DNA of 64,000 nt from Streptomyces omiyaensis (GCF_014650895.1 NZ_BMVV01000017.1:123954-187953); one strand, 5' to 3'; positions 54,374-62,991 are shown, numbered from the stretch's first letter. Program-made: numbers and translations. Notes: generated from the sequence alone by a model not told the origin.

Positions 54374-54454
54374 TCACCGGAGGGAGGAACGCACCGGGCT
54401 CGGGTGCGGTGCGGCGGAAGAGCGGCTGGTACTGCCCGATCGACTTCGGTCCAT
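54374..54454 (-). CDS. putative 26-aa leader peptide upstream of corA
   Basis: ATG 54454 stands 6 nt after GGAGGAGGTGGG (54461-54472 on this strand), one of the strongest ribosome-binding sites in the window. The peptide is 26 aa, Ser/Arg/Pro-rich (MDRSRSGSTSRSSAAPHPSP at its start), and ends at TGA 54374, 198 nt before corA. Such leader peptides can sense ribosome speed and control transcription of Mg2+ transporters; here that is inference. It could also be a chance frame. Confidence 0.45.
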   Translation of the reverse strand: MDRSRSGSTSRSSAAPHPSPVRSSLR

Positions 54455-54477
54455 CGCAGTCCCACCTCCTCCGGCCG

Positions 54478-54523
54478 GTCCCTCGTGAGGGACGACGTGT
54501 GACGCACTGTCGGGAAACCCGAC
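54478..54523 (-). promoter_or_regulatory. hairpins in the corA leader
   Basis: GTCCCTC-GT-GAGGGAC (54478-54493) and GTCGGG-AAA-CCCGAC (54509-54523; extends to about 10 bp with one bulge). They precede the leader-peptide ribosome-binding site. A third hairpin, GGGTCC/GGACCC, follows the peptide. No match to the known M-box consensus was seen. The rest of 54177-54599 holds the promoters of the two divergent genes. Confidence 0.45.
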
Positions 54524-54599
54524 CAGTGGCCAACACTATCAGCCGACCGAGGGTCAATCCCTTACTTTGCCCGTTCCATACGCGATCTATGCTCGCGCC

Positions 54600-55190
54600 A
54601 TGGGAGAAGTTCTTGCACTGGTCGAGGCCCGGCTGCGTACGGCCCTGGGCGAACCGGACGCGCGGGCCGCGGTGACCTTCCTCGGTACCGACCGCATCGA
54701 GGTGCTCCGCTTCGTCGACGCGGAGGCGGGGCTCGTGCGCTACGCCACGCTCGGCATGGCGGCGGCGCCGATGGCGGACCCGACGGCGGCGCTCGCCGAC
54801 CCGGTGAAGGGGCCGCGCGCCGAACTGGTCCTCACCGTGCGGCTCGGCCGCGCCGACACCGACAAGGTGCTCCGCCCGCTGGCGGTGCTCGCCGCGACCC
54901 CGCAGGTGGAGGGCGTGATCGTGGCCCCCGGCGCGTCGCTGGACCTCGGCGGGCCGCTGTGGCCGGGGGCCGGCTTCAGCTCGGTCCTGGTCGCCGAGCC
55001 GGGCGGCCTGGTGGAGGACCTGGAGCTGGACCACCCGATGGACCCGGTCCGCTTCCTCCCGCTGCTGCCGATGACCCCGAACGAGGCCGCCTGGAAGCGG
55101 GTGCACGGCGCCCAGGCCCTGGAGGAGCGCTGGCTGGCGAAGGGCACGGACCTGCGCGACCCGCTGCGCGGCTCCGTGGCGCTGGACTGA
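54600..55190 (+). CDS. suppressor-of-fused (SUFU) domain protein
   Basis: 196 aa from ATG 54600. Single SUFU-type domain (EVLRFVDAEAGLVRYATLGM, RAELVLTVRLG, LLPMTPNEAAWKRVHGAQAL). In bacteria such proteins often act as immunity factors for toxins, but no toxin gene is adjacent here. No ribosome-binding site; TATGCT (54588-54593) lies 6 nt before ATG with TTTGCC upstream, so the mRNA is probably leaderless. Confidence 0.88.
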   Translation: MGEVLALVEARLRTALGEPDARAAVTFLGTDRIEVLRFVDAEAGLVRYATLGMAAAPMADPTAALADPVKGPRAELVLTVRLGRADTDKVLRPLAVLAATPQVEGVIVAPGASLDLGGPLWPGAGFSSVLVAEPGGLVEDLELDHPMDPVRFLPLLPMTPNEAAWKRVHGAQALEERWLAKGTDLRDPLRGSVALD

Positions 55191-55312
55191 GGGGGCCCGG
55201 ACGGGGGCCCGGCGCCGGGCTCGCGCGCCCGGGTGACGGGGCGCGGGCCGGACGGGTGACGGGGTGCGGCCGTTCTTGACGGGAGGCGCGCGCGGGAGGA
55301 CCGTTGAGCCCT

Positions 55313-55951
55313 ATGAGGGGCGAACCCGGTTGTCCGAAGTGTGGTGGTCGCGTCAGGGCGCCCGGTCTCTTCGCCGACTCCTGGCAGTGCGACCTGCACG
55401 GCCCCGTGCATCCGCTCCAGCCCGTGATCCCGCCCAGCGTCGAGGCCCTCGGCGTCGTCGTGCACCGCTCGCAGGTGCCCGTCTGGATGCCCTGGCCGCT
55501 CCCGGTCGGCTGGCTCTTCACCGGGGTCGCCTACGCCGGTGACGACCGCAGCGGCGGGCGCGCCACCGCCGTCGCCTGCTCCGGGCCGGGCCCGCTCGGC
55601 GGCATCGGCGAGCTGCTGCTCGTCGCGGAGGAGCTCGGCGTCGGCCTCGGCGCCCGGTACGCCGGCGTCGACGGCCCCGACCCCGGCTCCGGCATGGCCA
55701 TCGACAAGCCGCCGCAGGCCAAGGTGCTCGCGGCCGGCCGCCCCACCCCGCTCTGGCACGTCACCGACGCCCCGCACGACCGGGCCGTCTTCGCCGGCGA
55801 GGCCCGCGGCCTCTGGCTCTGGGCGATCGTCTGGCCCGAGCAGTCCGGGCTGCTGATGTACGACGAGCTCGTCCTCACCGACCTGCGGGACGCCGGCGCC
55901 GAGGTCGAGCTGCTGCCCTGTGGGGCGCTCACCCCGCGCCTGCTCGGCTGA
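55313..55951 (+). CDS. DUF6758-like conserved protein
   Basis: 212 aa from ATG 55313; a TTG at 55304 is closer to the GGGAGGA site (55294-55300) and may be the true start. N-terminal zinc-ribbon-like CPKCGGRV (about residues 6-13) with a later CDLHG. The middle has a Gly-rich loop (GPGPLGGIGELLLVAEELGVG). Function unknown; conserved in streptomycetes between the SUFU and PHP genes. No signal peptide. Confidence 0.8.
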   Translation: MRGEPGCPKCGGRVRAPGLFADSWQCDLHGPVHPLQPVIPPSVEALGVVVHRSQVPVWMPWPLPVGWLFTGVAYAGDDRSGGRATAVACSGPGPLGGIGELLLVAEELGVGLGARYAGVDGPDPGSGMAIDKPPQAKVLAAGRPTPLWHVTDAPHDRAVFAGEARGLWLWAIVWPEQSGLLMYDELVLTDLRDAGAEVELLPCGALTPRLLG

Positions 55952-56073
55952 CGCCCCGCCGCGCTCCGGGCGCGTAATGGGCACTGCCGGGAGCGGGTCC
56001 GTACAGGCCTGGGGGGAACGCCCGCTATGCTGAAGCGTCACCCGTCCGTGCCGAGCTCCTGGAGAACCGCGTC

Positions 56074-56937
56074 GTGCGCATCGACCTGCACACCCACTCC
56101 ACGGCCTCCGACGGCACCGACACCCCCGCCGAGCTGGTGCGGGGCGCCGCCGCGGCCGGGCTGGACGTCGTCGCGCTCACCGACCACGACACCACCCGCG
56201 GGCACGCCGAGGCGATCGCCGCCGCGCCCGAGGGGCTGACCGTCGTCCCCGGCGCCGAGCTCTCCTGCCGTCTCGACGGCATCGGCCTGCACATGCTCGC
56301 CTACCTCTTCGACCCCGAGGAGCCGGCCCTGCTCGCCGAGCGCGAGCTGGTCCGCGACGACCGGGTGCCGCGCGCCCGGGCCATGGTCTCCCGGCTCCAG
56401 GAGCTCGGCGTGCCCGTCACCTGGGAGCAGGTCGCCCGGATCGCCGGCGACGGCTCCGTGGGCCGCCCGCACGTCGCCGAGGCGCTGGTCGAGCTGGGTG
56501 TCGTCCCGGACGTCTCCGGGGCCTTCACCACCGCGTGGCTCGCCGACGGCGGCCGCGCCCACGTGCAGAAGCACGAGCTGGACCCGGCGGACGCGATCCG
56601 GCTCGTGAAGGCGGCCGGCGGCGTCACCGTCTTCGCCCACCCGGGCGCCGCCAAGCGCGGACGGACCGTGTCCGAGTCCGCGATCGCGGCCCTGGCCGAG
56701 GCCGGACTCGACGGCATCGAGATCGACCACATGGACCACGACGAGCCCACCCGCGCGCGGCTGCGCGGACTGGCCGGGGAGCTGGGCCTGCTGGTCACCG
56801 GCTCCAGTGACTACCACGGCAGCCGCAAGACCTGCCGGCTCGGCGAGTACACCACCGACCCCGAGATCTACGGCGAGATCACCCGCCGCGCCACCGGCGC
56901 CTTCCCCGTGCCGGGCGCCGGCGGAGTCCCGGCCTAG
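56074..56937 (+). CDS. PHP domain phosphoesterase
   Basis: 287 aa from GTG 56074. PHP metal motifs: DLHTHSTASDGT (residues 4-15), TDHDT (about 35-39), GAELSC, VFAHPGA and SDYHG (about 250). This is the YciV/TrpH branch, which includes 3',5'-nucleoside bisphosphate phosphatases. The start codon follows CTGGAG. The stop TAG belongs to a CTAG followed by a MITE-end-like sequence. Confidence 0.92.
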   Translation: MRIDLHTHSTASDGTDTPAELVRGAAAAGLDVVALTDHDTTRGHAEAIAAAPEGLTVVPGAELSCRLDGIGLHMLAYLFDPEEPALLAERELVRDDRVPRARAMVSRLQELGVPVTWEQVARIAGDGSVGRPHVAEALVELGVVPDVSGAFTTAWLADGGRAHVQKHELDPADAIRLVKAAGGVTVFAHPGAAKRGRTVSESAIAALAEAGLDGIEIDHMDHDEPTRARLRGLAGELGLLVTGSSDYHGSRKTCRLGEYTTDPEIYGEITRRATGAFPVPGAGGVPA

Positions 56938-56956
56938 GGCCTGCCGGACAGGCCTT
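56934..56956. repeat. possible degenerate end of the dispersed repeat
   Basis: CTAG followed by GGCCTGCCGGACAGGCC resembles the CTAG+RGCCTGTCTGAC end of the MITE-like element and is itself an imperfect palindrome. It may simply be a hairpin; low confidence. Confidence 0.3.
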
Positions 56957-56978
56957 GGGGGCCGTCCCGGACCACCCT

Positions 56979-57002
56979 CCCCGCCGTCGTGCGACGGCGG
57001 GG
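56979..57002 (+). terminator. terminator after the PHP gene
   Basis: A perfect 11-bp stem, CCCCGCCGTCG with CGACGGCGGGG, loop TG; 42 bp after the stop. Confidence 0.75.
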
Positions 57003-57165
57003 CGCCGTGCTGTCCGGCCTTCGCGCCCGCCCCTCTCCGTACCGCCCCGAGCCCGCGCGTCCGTCGCGCGGCGGCGGGCACTCCCGCCCCGGTTCCGGAA
57101 TCCTTCATTCCGTTCCGGGTGCGCCCACACCCCACCGTTCGACCCTCACCGCAAGGCACCCCACC

Positions 57166-57771
57166 GTGTTCGACGTCGCCGTCTTCGGCTCGCTCTTCCT
57201 CACCCTGTTCGTGATCATGGACCCGCCCGGCATCACGCCGATCTTCCTCGCGCTGACCTCGGGCCGCCCGGCCAAGGTCCAGCGCCGGATGGCCTGGCAG
57301 GCCGTCGCCGTCGCCTTCGGCGTCATCACCGTCTTCGGCATCCTCGGCCAGCAGATCCTGGCCTACCTGCACGTCTCCGTCCCCGCCCTGATGATCGCGG
57401 GCGGCCTCCTGCTGCTGCTCATCGCGCTCGACCTGCTCACCGGCAAGACCGACGAGCCGAAGCAGACCAAGGACGTCAACGTCGCCCTCGTGCCGCTCGG
57501 CATGCCGCTGCTCGCCGGGCCCGGCGCGATCGTCTCGGTGATCCTCGCCGTCCAGCACGCCGACAGCGCCTCCGCCCAGGTCTCCGTCTGGGCCGCCATC
57601 ATCGCCATGCACGTCGTGCTCTGGCTGACCATGCGCTACTCGCTGCTGATCATCCGCGTCATCAAGGACGGCGGCGTCGTGCTCGTGACCCGGCTCGCCG
57701 GCATGATGCTCTCCGCGATCGCCGTCCAGCAGATCATCAACGGCGTCACCCAGGTCATCCGGGGAAGCTGA
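57166..57771 (+). CDS. MarC family integral membrane protein
   Basis: 201 aa from GTG 57166. Six helices; PPGITPIFLALT after the first helix, NVALVPLGMPLLAGPGAIVSVI and the C-terminal GIxQQIINGV-like segment are typical of MarC/YchE. The family is annotated as multiple-antibiotic resistance or amino-acid exporter, but MarC itself has no proven role in resistance. Convergent with the 50-aa gene. Confidence 0.92.
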   Translation: MFDVAVFGSLFLTLFVIMDPPGITPIFLALTSGRPAKVQRRMAWQAVAVAFGVITVFGILGQQILAYLHVSVPALMIAGGLLLLLIALDLLTGKTDEPKQTKDVNVALVPLGMPLLAGPGAIVSVILAVQHADSASAQVSVWAAIIAMHVVLWLTMRYSLLIIRVIKDGGVVLVTRLAGMMLSAIAVQQIINGVTQVIRGS

Positions 57772-57799
57772 CCCGGCCGGACCCCCTCCGGACACCACT

Positions 57800-57844
57800 G
57801 CGCCCCCGTGCGGATTCCGTCGAGCGGAGTCCGCGCGGGGGCGC
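57800..57844. terminator. long bidirectional terminator
   Basis: A 20-bp stem with two G-U pairs (57800-57819 with 57825-57844), loop TCGAG, between marC and the convergent 50-aa gene. Confidence 0.88.
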
Positions 57845-57868
57845 GGTGCGTGGGATGGACCCGCCCCG

Positions 57869-58021
57869 TTACGAGGCCGAGGTCTCTGCGGGCCGGATCC
57901 AGATGCGCTGGCCGATCGCTGCGGCCTGCTGCACGATCCGGTTGACGGAGGCGGCGTCCACGACGGTCGAGTCGACGGGCGTGCCGTCGACGTCGTCGAG
58001 GCGCAGGATTTCGAAGCGCAT
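57869..58021 (-). CDS. small conserved-type protein, 50 aa
   Basis: ATG 58021 follows AGGGAGAAG; the stop is TAA at 57869. The protein reads MRFEILRLDDVDGTPVDSTV, then a helix with NRIVQQAAAIGQRIWIRP. It is acidic at the start and amphipathic in the middle, with no Cys, signal or membrane helix. Codon use (G/C third positions) and the start site make it a real gene; the convergent terminator at 57800-57844 fits its end. Function unknown. Confidence 0.7.
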   Translation of the reverse strand: MRFEILRLDDVDGTPVDSTVVDAASVNRIVQQAAAIGQRIWIRPAETSAS

Positions 58022-58191
58022 GGCTTCTCCCTTCGTCCGAGTTGATCCTCCATGCGGAGAACTGTGTACGTATGGTCCAACGATCGCCCCACCCGAAACA
58101 TTCCTTACGCTAAAGAAAATTTTCGGATGGCTAAATACTTGAGGGTAAGGAGTGTGGCGGCACGCCCTCCCGGAGCGGACAATGAGGGCCG

Positions 58192-59127
58192 ATGAACGAC
58201 GCCACGCACCCCGCCCCGCCCACCGACGACACCCGGCGCGCCCTCGACGCGCTGGAGACCCGCCTGGAGCGCACCAACGAGCTCCTGCGACGGATGCTGG
58301 CGGAGGTGGCCAAGACCCCGTCCACCCACGCCATCTTCGTCGACGCGGGTTACGTCCATGCTTCGGCCGGGTTGCTGGTCGCGGGCACCGAGGACCGCCG
58401 CAACTTCGACCTGGACGCCGAGGGCCTGATCGACGCCTTCATCGACACGGCCCGGACGATCTTCGCCGACAGCCGGCTGCTGCGCGTCTACTGGTACGAC
58501 GGCGCCCGCCGCCGCATCCACACCCCCGAGCAGCAGTCCATCGCCGAGCTCCCCGACGTCAAGGTCCGCCTCGGCAACCTCAACGCCAACAACCAGCAGA
58601 AGGGCGTCGACTCCCTCATCCGCACCGACCTGGAGTCCCTCGCCCGGCACCGCGCCATCAGCGACGCCGCCCTCGTCGGCGGAGACGAGGACCTCGTCTC
58701 CGCCGTCGAGGCCGCCCAGGGCTACGGCGCCCGCGTCCACCTCTGGGGCATCGAGGCCGCCGACGGCCCCAACCAGGCCGAGGCCCTGCTCTGGGAGGTC
58801 GACAGCCAGCGCACCTTCGACCTCGACTTCTGCCGGCCGTACGTCACCCGCCGCCCGGTCACGATGTACGAGAACGAGGCCGAGCCGCCGCCCTCGCGCG
58901 AGGAGGTCCGCTTCGTCGGCGCCCAGATCGCCGCCACCTGGCTGGGCGAACGCGGCCGCGACCGGCTCGCCGAACTCCTGCCCGGCGACCCCTACCTCCC
59001 CGCCGCCGTCGACCAGGACCTCCTGGTCGAGGCCGAGTCCCGGCTCAGCCGCTCGCTGCGCGGCCACGGCGGCCTCCGCCGCGCCCTGCGCGACGGCTTC
59101 TGGCAGCACCTCAGGGCGCAGTACTGA
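58192..59127 (+). CDS. NYN domain (LabA/DUF88) putative ribonuclease
   Basis: 311 aa. A short coiled N-terminus (EKRLERTNELL-like, about 15-40), then a PIN-like NYN domain with HAIFVDAGYVHASAG (first Asp), KGVDSLIRTDLESLA and ALVGGDEDLVSAVEAAQ (acidic metal sites), to about residue 215. A C-terminal helical domain follows. It likely cuts RNA. It overlaps the convergent hydrolase gene by 17 bp at the 3' ends. Confidence 0.9.
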   Translation: MNDATHPAPPTDDTRRALDALETRLERTNELLRRMLAEVAKTPSTHAIFVDAGYVHASAGLLVAGTEDRRNFDLDAEGLIDAFIDTARTIFADSRLLRVYWYDGARRRIHTPEQQSIAELPDVKVRLGNLNANNQQKGVDSLIRTDLESLARHRAISDAALVGGDEDLVSAVEAAQGYGARVHLWGIEAADGPNQAEALLWEVDSQRTFDLDFCRPYVTRRPVTMYENEAEPPPSREEVRFVGAQIAATWLGERGRDRLAELLPGDPYLPAAVDQDLLVEAESRLSRSLRGHGGLRRALRDGFWQHLRAQY

Positions 59128-60028
59128 CCCTGAGGGCGACGGGCTCCTCCCGGTCGGCGTCCGCCGCGTCCGCCCGCTCCCAGAAGGCGACCAGGCGCTC
59201 GGCCAGCTCGGCCGGGTGCGAGACGTTGGGGGAGTGGCCCGCGCCCTCCACCACCGTGTGGTGCGCGCCGGTACGGGCGGCGACCGCCGCCAGCTCGGCC
59301 GGCGCCCACACCATCTCGTCGGAGCCGTACGCCAGGTGCACCGGCAGCGTCAGGCCGGCCAGCTCCGCCGGGCCGTCCGCGTCGCGCAGCAGCAGCCGGC
59401 CCGCGCCGGACAGCTGCGCGACCTTCGTCAGCATCCAGCGGCGCCGCAGGAAGCCCACCAGCTCCGCGGAGTCGACCGCCTCGTCCGGCTCCTCGCCCCG
59501 GCTGTCCAGCCAGCGGGTGGTGCGCCACACCCGCTCCTTCGCCAGCAGGGCGTGCCCGGCCCGCAGCGCGCGGATCCGCACCCGCTGGGGGCGGGCGACC
59601 CGGCCGGGGCCGGAGGAGAGCAGGGTCAGCGAGCGGAAGGCCCGGGGGGCGAGCACCGCGGCCGAGCGGGCGACGAGCCCGCCGAAGGAGTGCCCGAGCA
59701 GGTGCACGGGACCGTCGCGGAGCGCCACCGCCTGCGCGACCGCGTCCAGGGCCAGCGCCCGGCGGCTGTAGGCGGCGCGGCCCCGGGGGCCGTGCGACTC
59801 GTTCTGTCCGCGCCCGTCGACGGCGACGACCCGGTAGCCGGCCTCGCTCAGCGGGCCGAGCAGCGCCAGGAAGTCCTCCTTGCTGCCGGTGTACCCGGGC
59901 AGCATCAGGACGGTCCCGTGCCGCTCGCCCACCGGGGCGGTGTCGAGCACGGCGAATCCGCCGCGGACGGTCTCCAGGCGGTGGGCCCGGGTGCGGGGCG
60001 GCAGCGTCAGGGAGCGGGGCTTGCTCAT
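59111..60028 (-). CDS. alpha/beta hydrolase
   Basis: 305 aa from ATG 60028. LPGYTGSKEDF (oxyanion region), nucleophile GHSFGG, Asp in YGSDEMVW and His in GAGHSPNVSHP. Substrate unknown; related proteins are esterases or lipases. No signal peptide. No ribosome-binding site; TACAGT lies 6 nt before ATG, so probably leaderless. Its 5' neighbour is the helicase terminator. Confidence 0.88.
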   Translation of the reverse strand: MSKPRSLTLPPRTRAHRLETVRGGFAVLDTAPVGERHGTVLMLPGYTGSKEDFLALLGPLSEAGYRVVAVDGRGQNESHGPRGRAAYSRRALALDAVAQAVALRDGPVHLLGHSFGGLVARSAAVLAPRAFRSLTLLSSGPGRVARPQRVRIRALRAGHALLAKERVWRTTRWLDSRGEEPDEAVDSAELVGFLRRRWMLTKVAQLSGAGRLLLRDADGPAELAGLTLPVHLAYGSDEMVWAPAELAAVAARTGAHHTVVEGAGHSPNVSHPAELAERLVAFWERADAADADREEPVALRVSTAP

Positions 60029-60097
60029 GCAAGGACTGTAACCGGAGGACCGGCTCCGGGACCGGCCCGGTGGCACCGCCGGACGCGACGGGCACGG

Positions 60098-60141
60098 ACG
60101 ACGGCGGCCCGGCCCCTGGAGAGGGGCCGGGCCGCCGTCGT
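60098..60141 (-). terminator. terminator of the helicase gene
   Basis: A perfect 20-bp stem (60098-60117 with 60122-60141), loop GGAG, 23 bp after the helicase stop. Confidence 0.9.
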
Positions 60142-60163
60142 GCCCGGGCGTCCGGGCGGGGCG

Positions 60164-62821
60164 TCACGCCTCCGGCTGGGCCGGGGCGGCCTTCTTGGCG
60201 GCGCGCTTCCGCGGCGCCTTGGGCGCCTCCTCGGCCGGGGCCTCGGCGGCCTTGCCGACCGTGCGCCGACGGGTCGTCGTCGCCTTCTGCGGCTCCGACG
60301 CGTCCGGCGCCACGGCGGCGGCCGTCTTCTTGGCGGCGGTCCGCTTGCGCGGGGCCTTGGGGGCCTCGTCGGCGGCGGGGGTCTCGGCGACCTCGGCCGT
60401 CTTCTTGGCGGCGGTCCGCTTGCGGGGGGCCTTGGGGGCTTCCTCGGCGGCCGGCGCCTCGGCGGCGACGGCCTTCTTGGCGACCGCCCGCTTGCGCGGG
60501 GCCTTCGGGGCCTCCTCGACCGGAGCCTCCACCGGGGTCACGACCGCGACCGCGACCGGGGCCGGGGCCTCGGCGACGGGGGCCGGGATGACCACGACGG
60601 CCTCGGTGGCGACGGTGGTCGTCACCGGGCTGGACGCCTTGCGGACCGCACGGCGGCGCGGCCGGGGAGCCGGCTCCTCGACGACCGGGGCCGCGGGGGC
60701 CTCGACGACGACCGGGGCGGCCTCGACCACGGAACCGGGAGTGGTGGCCGGGCGGGTCGCCCGGCGCCGGGTGCGCGGCGGCGCGGCCACGGCCTGCGCC
60801 GGAACGGCACCGGAGGCCTGGACCGGGGCGACGGCCCGGACCGGGGCGGCCTCGGCCGGGCGGGACGCCGGACGCTGCTCCGCCGACTGGGCGGGCACCG
60901 GGGCGGTCCGCTTGCGGGCGGCGGCGAGCTCGGCGGCGGCGGTCTCCACGGTCTGGAAGAAGACCGTCTCCTCGGCGCGCGGCCGGACCCGGCGCTTGCG
61001 GGGCGCCTGGACCGGGGCGGGAGCGGCGGCCGGGGCGGCGGGCGCCGCGACGACGCCCTCCGTGCGGCCACCACGGCCGCGGCGGCGGCGCGGGGCCGTC
61101 TCCTCGACCGGGGCCTCGACGGGCGCGGCGGTCCGGGCGGCCGGGGCCTCGACGGTCTCGGCGGGAGTGGCCTCCTGCTCCGTGCGGCCACCACGGGCGC
61201 GGCGGCGGCGCGGGGCCGTCTCCTCGACCGGGGCCTCGACGGGCGCCGGGGCCACCGCGGCGGTCTCCTCGGCGGGGGCCGGGGTCACCGGAGCGGCGCC
61301 GGCGACCGGGATGCCGCCACCGACCGGGCCGGTGCCGCGGGTGCGGCGGCGGCGCGGACGGCGCGGGCCGTCGACGGCCTCCGGGGCCTCGACGGTCTCG
61401 GAGGTCTCCGGCGCGGCGCCGGCCTCCTGCGGGGCGTCGGCGGAGCCGCCACGGGTGCGGCGGCGCTGGCGCGGGGTGCGGGCCGGGCGCTCCTCGACGA
61501 CCGGGGCCTCGGCGCGGCCGCCGCGGCCACGACGGCCGCCCGGCTCGCCCAGGTCCTCCAGCTCCTCCGCCGCGAGACCCGCACGGGTCCGCTCGGAGCG
61601 CGGCAGGATGCCCTTGGTGCCCTCGGGGATGTCCAGCTCGGAGTAGAGGTGCGGGGAGCTGGAGTAGGTCTCCACCGGGTCGGCGAAGTTCAGCTCCAGC
61701 GCCTTGTTGATCAGCTGCCAGCGCGGGATGTCGTCCCAGTCGACCAGGGTGATCGCCGTACCGGTGTTGCCCGCGCGGCCGGTGCGGCCGGTGCGGTGCA
61801 GGTAGGTCTTCTCGTCCTCGGGGGTCTGGTAGTTGATGACGTGGGTGACGCCCTCGACGTCGATGCCGCGCGCGGCGACGTCGGTGCAGACGAGGACGTC
61901 CACCTTGCCGTTGCGGAAGGCGCGCAGCGCCTGCTCGCGGGCGCCCTGGCCGAGGTCGCCGTGGACCGCACCGGAGGCGAAGCCGCGCCGCTGGAGCTGC
62001 TCGGCGATGTCGGCCGCCGTCCGCTTCGTACGGCAGAAGATCATCGCGAGACCGCGGCCGCGGGCCTGGAGGATGCGCGCGACCATCTCCGGCTTGTCCA
62101 TGTTGTGCGCGCGGTACACGTGCTGCTTGATGTTCGCGTGCGTCACGCCCTCGTCGTCCGGCGAGGTGGCGCGGATGTGGGTGGGCCGCGACATGTAGCG
62201 GCGGGCCAGGCCGATGACCGCGCCCGGCATGGTGGCCGAGAACAGCATGGTCTGGCGGGTCGCCGGAAGCATGTTGATGATCTTCTCGACGTCGGGCAGG
62301 AAGCCCAGGTCGAGCATCTCGTCGGCCTCGTCGAGCACGAGCGTCCTGATGTGCGACAGGTCGAGCTTGCGCTGGCCGGCGAGGTCGAGCAGACGGCCGG
62401 GGGTGCCGACGACGACGTCGACGCCCTTCTGGAGCGCCTCGACCTGCGGCTCGTAGGCCCGGCCGCCGTAGATGGCGAGGACGCGCACGTTGCGCACCTT
62501 GCCGGCGGTCAGGAGGTCGTTGGTGACCTGCTGGCACAGCTCGCGGGTGGGGACGACGACGAGGGCCTGCGGGGCCTCCGTCAGCTGCTCGGGCTTCGCG
62601 CGCCCGGCCTCGACGTCGACGGGGACGGTGACCCGCTCCAGGATCGGCAGGCCGAAGCCGAGGGTCTTGCCCGTGCCGGTCTTGGCCTGGCCGATGACGT
62701 CGGTGCCGGTGAGGGCGACCGGGAGGGTCATCTCCTGGATGGGGAAGGGGTTGACGATGCCGACGGCTTCCAGGGCTTCGGCGGTCTCGGGAAGGATTCC
62801 GAGCTCTCGGAACGTAGTCAG
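60164..62821 (-). CDS. DEAD-box RNA helicase with CTG start and repetitive basic tail
   Basis: 885 aa from CTG 62821. The Q-motif region is encoded by the first 30 codons (TFRELGILP, FPIQE), before the first ATG (62731), so a start at 62731 would remove it; no ATG, GTG or TTG lies upstream in frame. GAGG is 7-8 nt before CTG. Motifs: AKTGTGKT, PTREL, DEADE, SAT, HRTGRTGR. From about residue 400 the protein is low complexity: Ala/Pro/Glu/Arg with RRRRG-type blocks, ending in several APKAPRKRTAAKK repeats, probably an RNA-binding disordered tail. Cold-shock and ribosome-assembly roles are typical of the family. Confidence 0.93.
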   Translation of the reverse strand: MTTFRELGILPETAEALEAVGIVNPFPIQEMTLPVALTGTDVIGQAKTGTGKTLGFGLPILERVTVPVDVEAGRAKPEQLTEAPQALVVVPTRELCQQVTNDLLTAGKVRNVRVLAIYGGRAYEPQVEALQKGVDVVVGTPGRLLDLAGQRKLDLSHIRTLVLDEADEMLDLGFLPDVEKIINMLPATRQTMLFSATMPGAVIGLARRYMSRPTHIRATSPDDEGVTHANIKQHVYRAHNMDKPEMVARILQARGRGLAMIFCRTKRTAADIAEQLQRRGFASGAVHGDLGQGAREQALRAFRNGKVDVLVCTDVAARGIDVEGVTHVINYQTPEDEKTYLHRTGRTGRAGNTGTAITLVDWDDIPRWQLINKALELNFADPVETYSSSPHLYSELDIPEGTKGILPRSERTRAGLAAEELEDLGEPGGRRGRGGRAEAPVVEERPARTPRQRRRTRGGSADAPQEAGAAPETSETVEAPEAVDGPRRPRRRRTRGTGPVGGGIPVAGAAPVTPAPAEETAAVAPAPVEAPVEETAPRRRRARGGRTEQEATPAETVEAPAARTAAPVEAPVEETAPRRRRGRGGRTEGVVAAPAAPAAAPAPVQAPRKRRVRPRAEETVFFQTVETAAAELAAARKRTAPVPAQSAEQRPASRPAEAAPVRAVAPVQASGAVPAQAVAAPPRTRRRATRPATTPGSVVEAAPVVVEAPAAPVVEEPAPRPRRRAVRKASSPVTTTVATEAVVVIPAPVAEAPAPVAVAVVTPVEAPVEEAPKAPRKRAVAKKAVAAEAPAAEEAPKAPRKRTAAKKTAEVAETPAADEAPKAPRKRTAAKKTAAAVAPDASEPQKATTTRRRTVGKAAEAPAEEAPKAPRKRAAKKAAPAQPEA

Positions 62822-62966
62822 GGTGCTGCCTCTTCTGTGAGACGCGGCGCGAGGCGAACGAAGGGGGTCTCAATCGTGCCGGGCTCTTCCCGCGGGATCC
62901 TGGGGAAGATCACCGCCGGGTGGCACGGGACCACTGCCGCCGCTCGAGCGTCGTACCGCTGAGGGA

Positions 62967-62991
62967 CCCTTCGGCGGGTCCGCCGGAAGGG
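62967..62991 (-). promoter_or_regulatory. hairpin in the helicase 5' leader
   Basis: CCCTTCGGCGG and CCGCCGGAAGGG, 11 bp with one bulge, about 150 nt upstream of the helicase start. A TACAGT -10-like hexamer on the minus strand near 63100 would give a leader of about 280 nt. DEAD-box genes often have regulatory leaders. Nothing else is seen in 62822-63215. Confidence 0.35.

Noticed and set aside
49671..54488. Open frame of about 1600 codons on the plus strand
   Set aside because: Antisense to DUF1003, MgtE-N/CBS and corA genes; no domain, no start site.
54177..54599. M-box (ykoK) Mg2+ riboswitch upstream of corA
   Set aside because: The conserved core of the M-box is not visible on either strand; only local hairpins and a leader frame are seen.
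55226..55275. Direct repeat GGGTGACGGGG near 55230 and 55253 as a regulatory site
   Set aside because: Two imperfect copies in very GC-rich DNA; no palindrome or promoter context that would support a function.
58992..62873. Open frame of about 1290 codons on the minus strand
   Set aside because: Shifted frame of the helicase and hydrolase genes; composed of Arg/Pro/Gly, while the other frame has all DEAD-box motifs.
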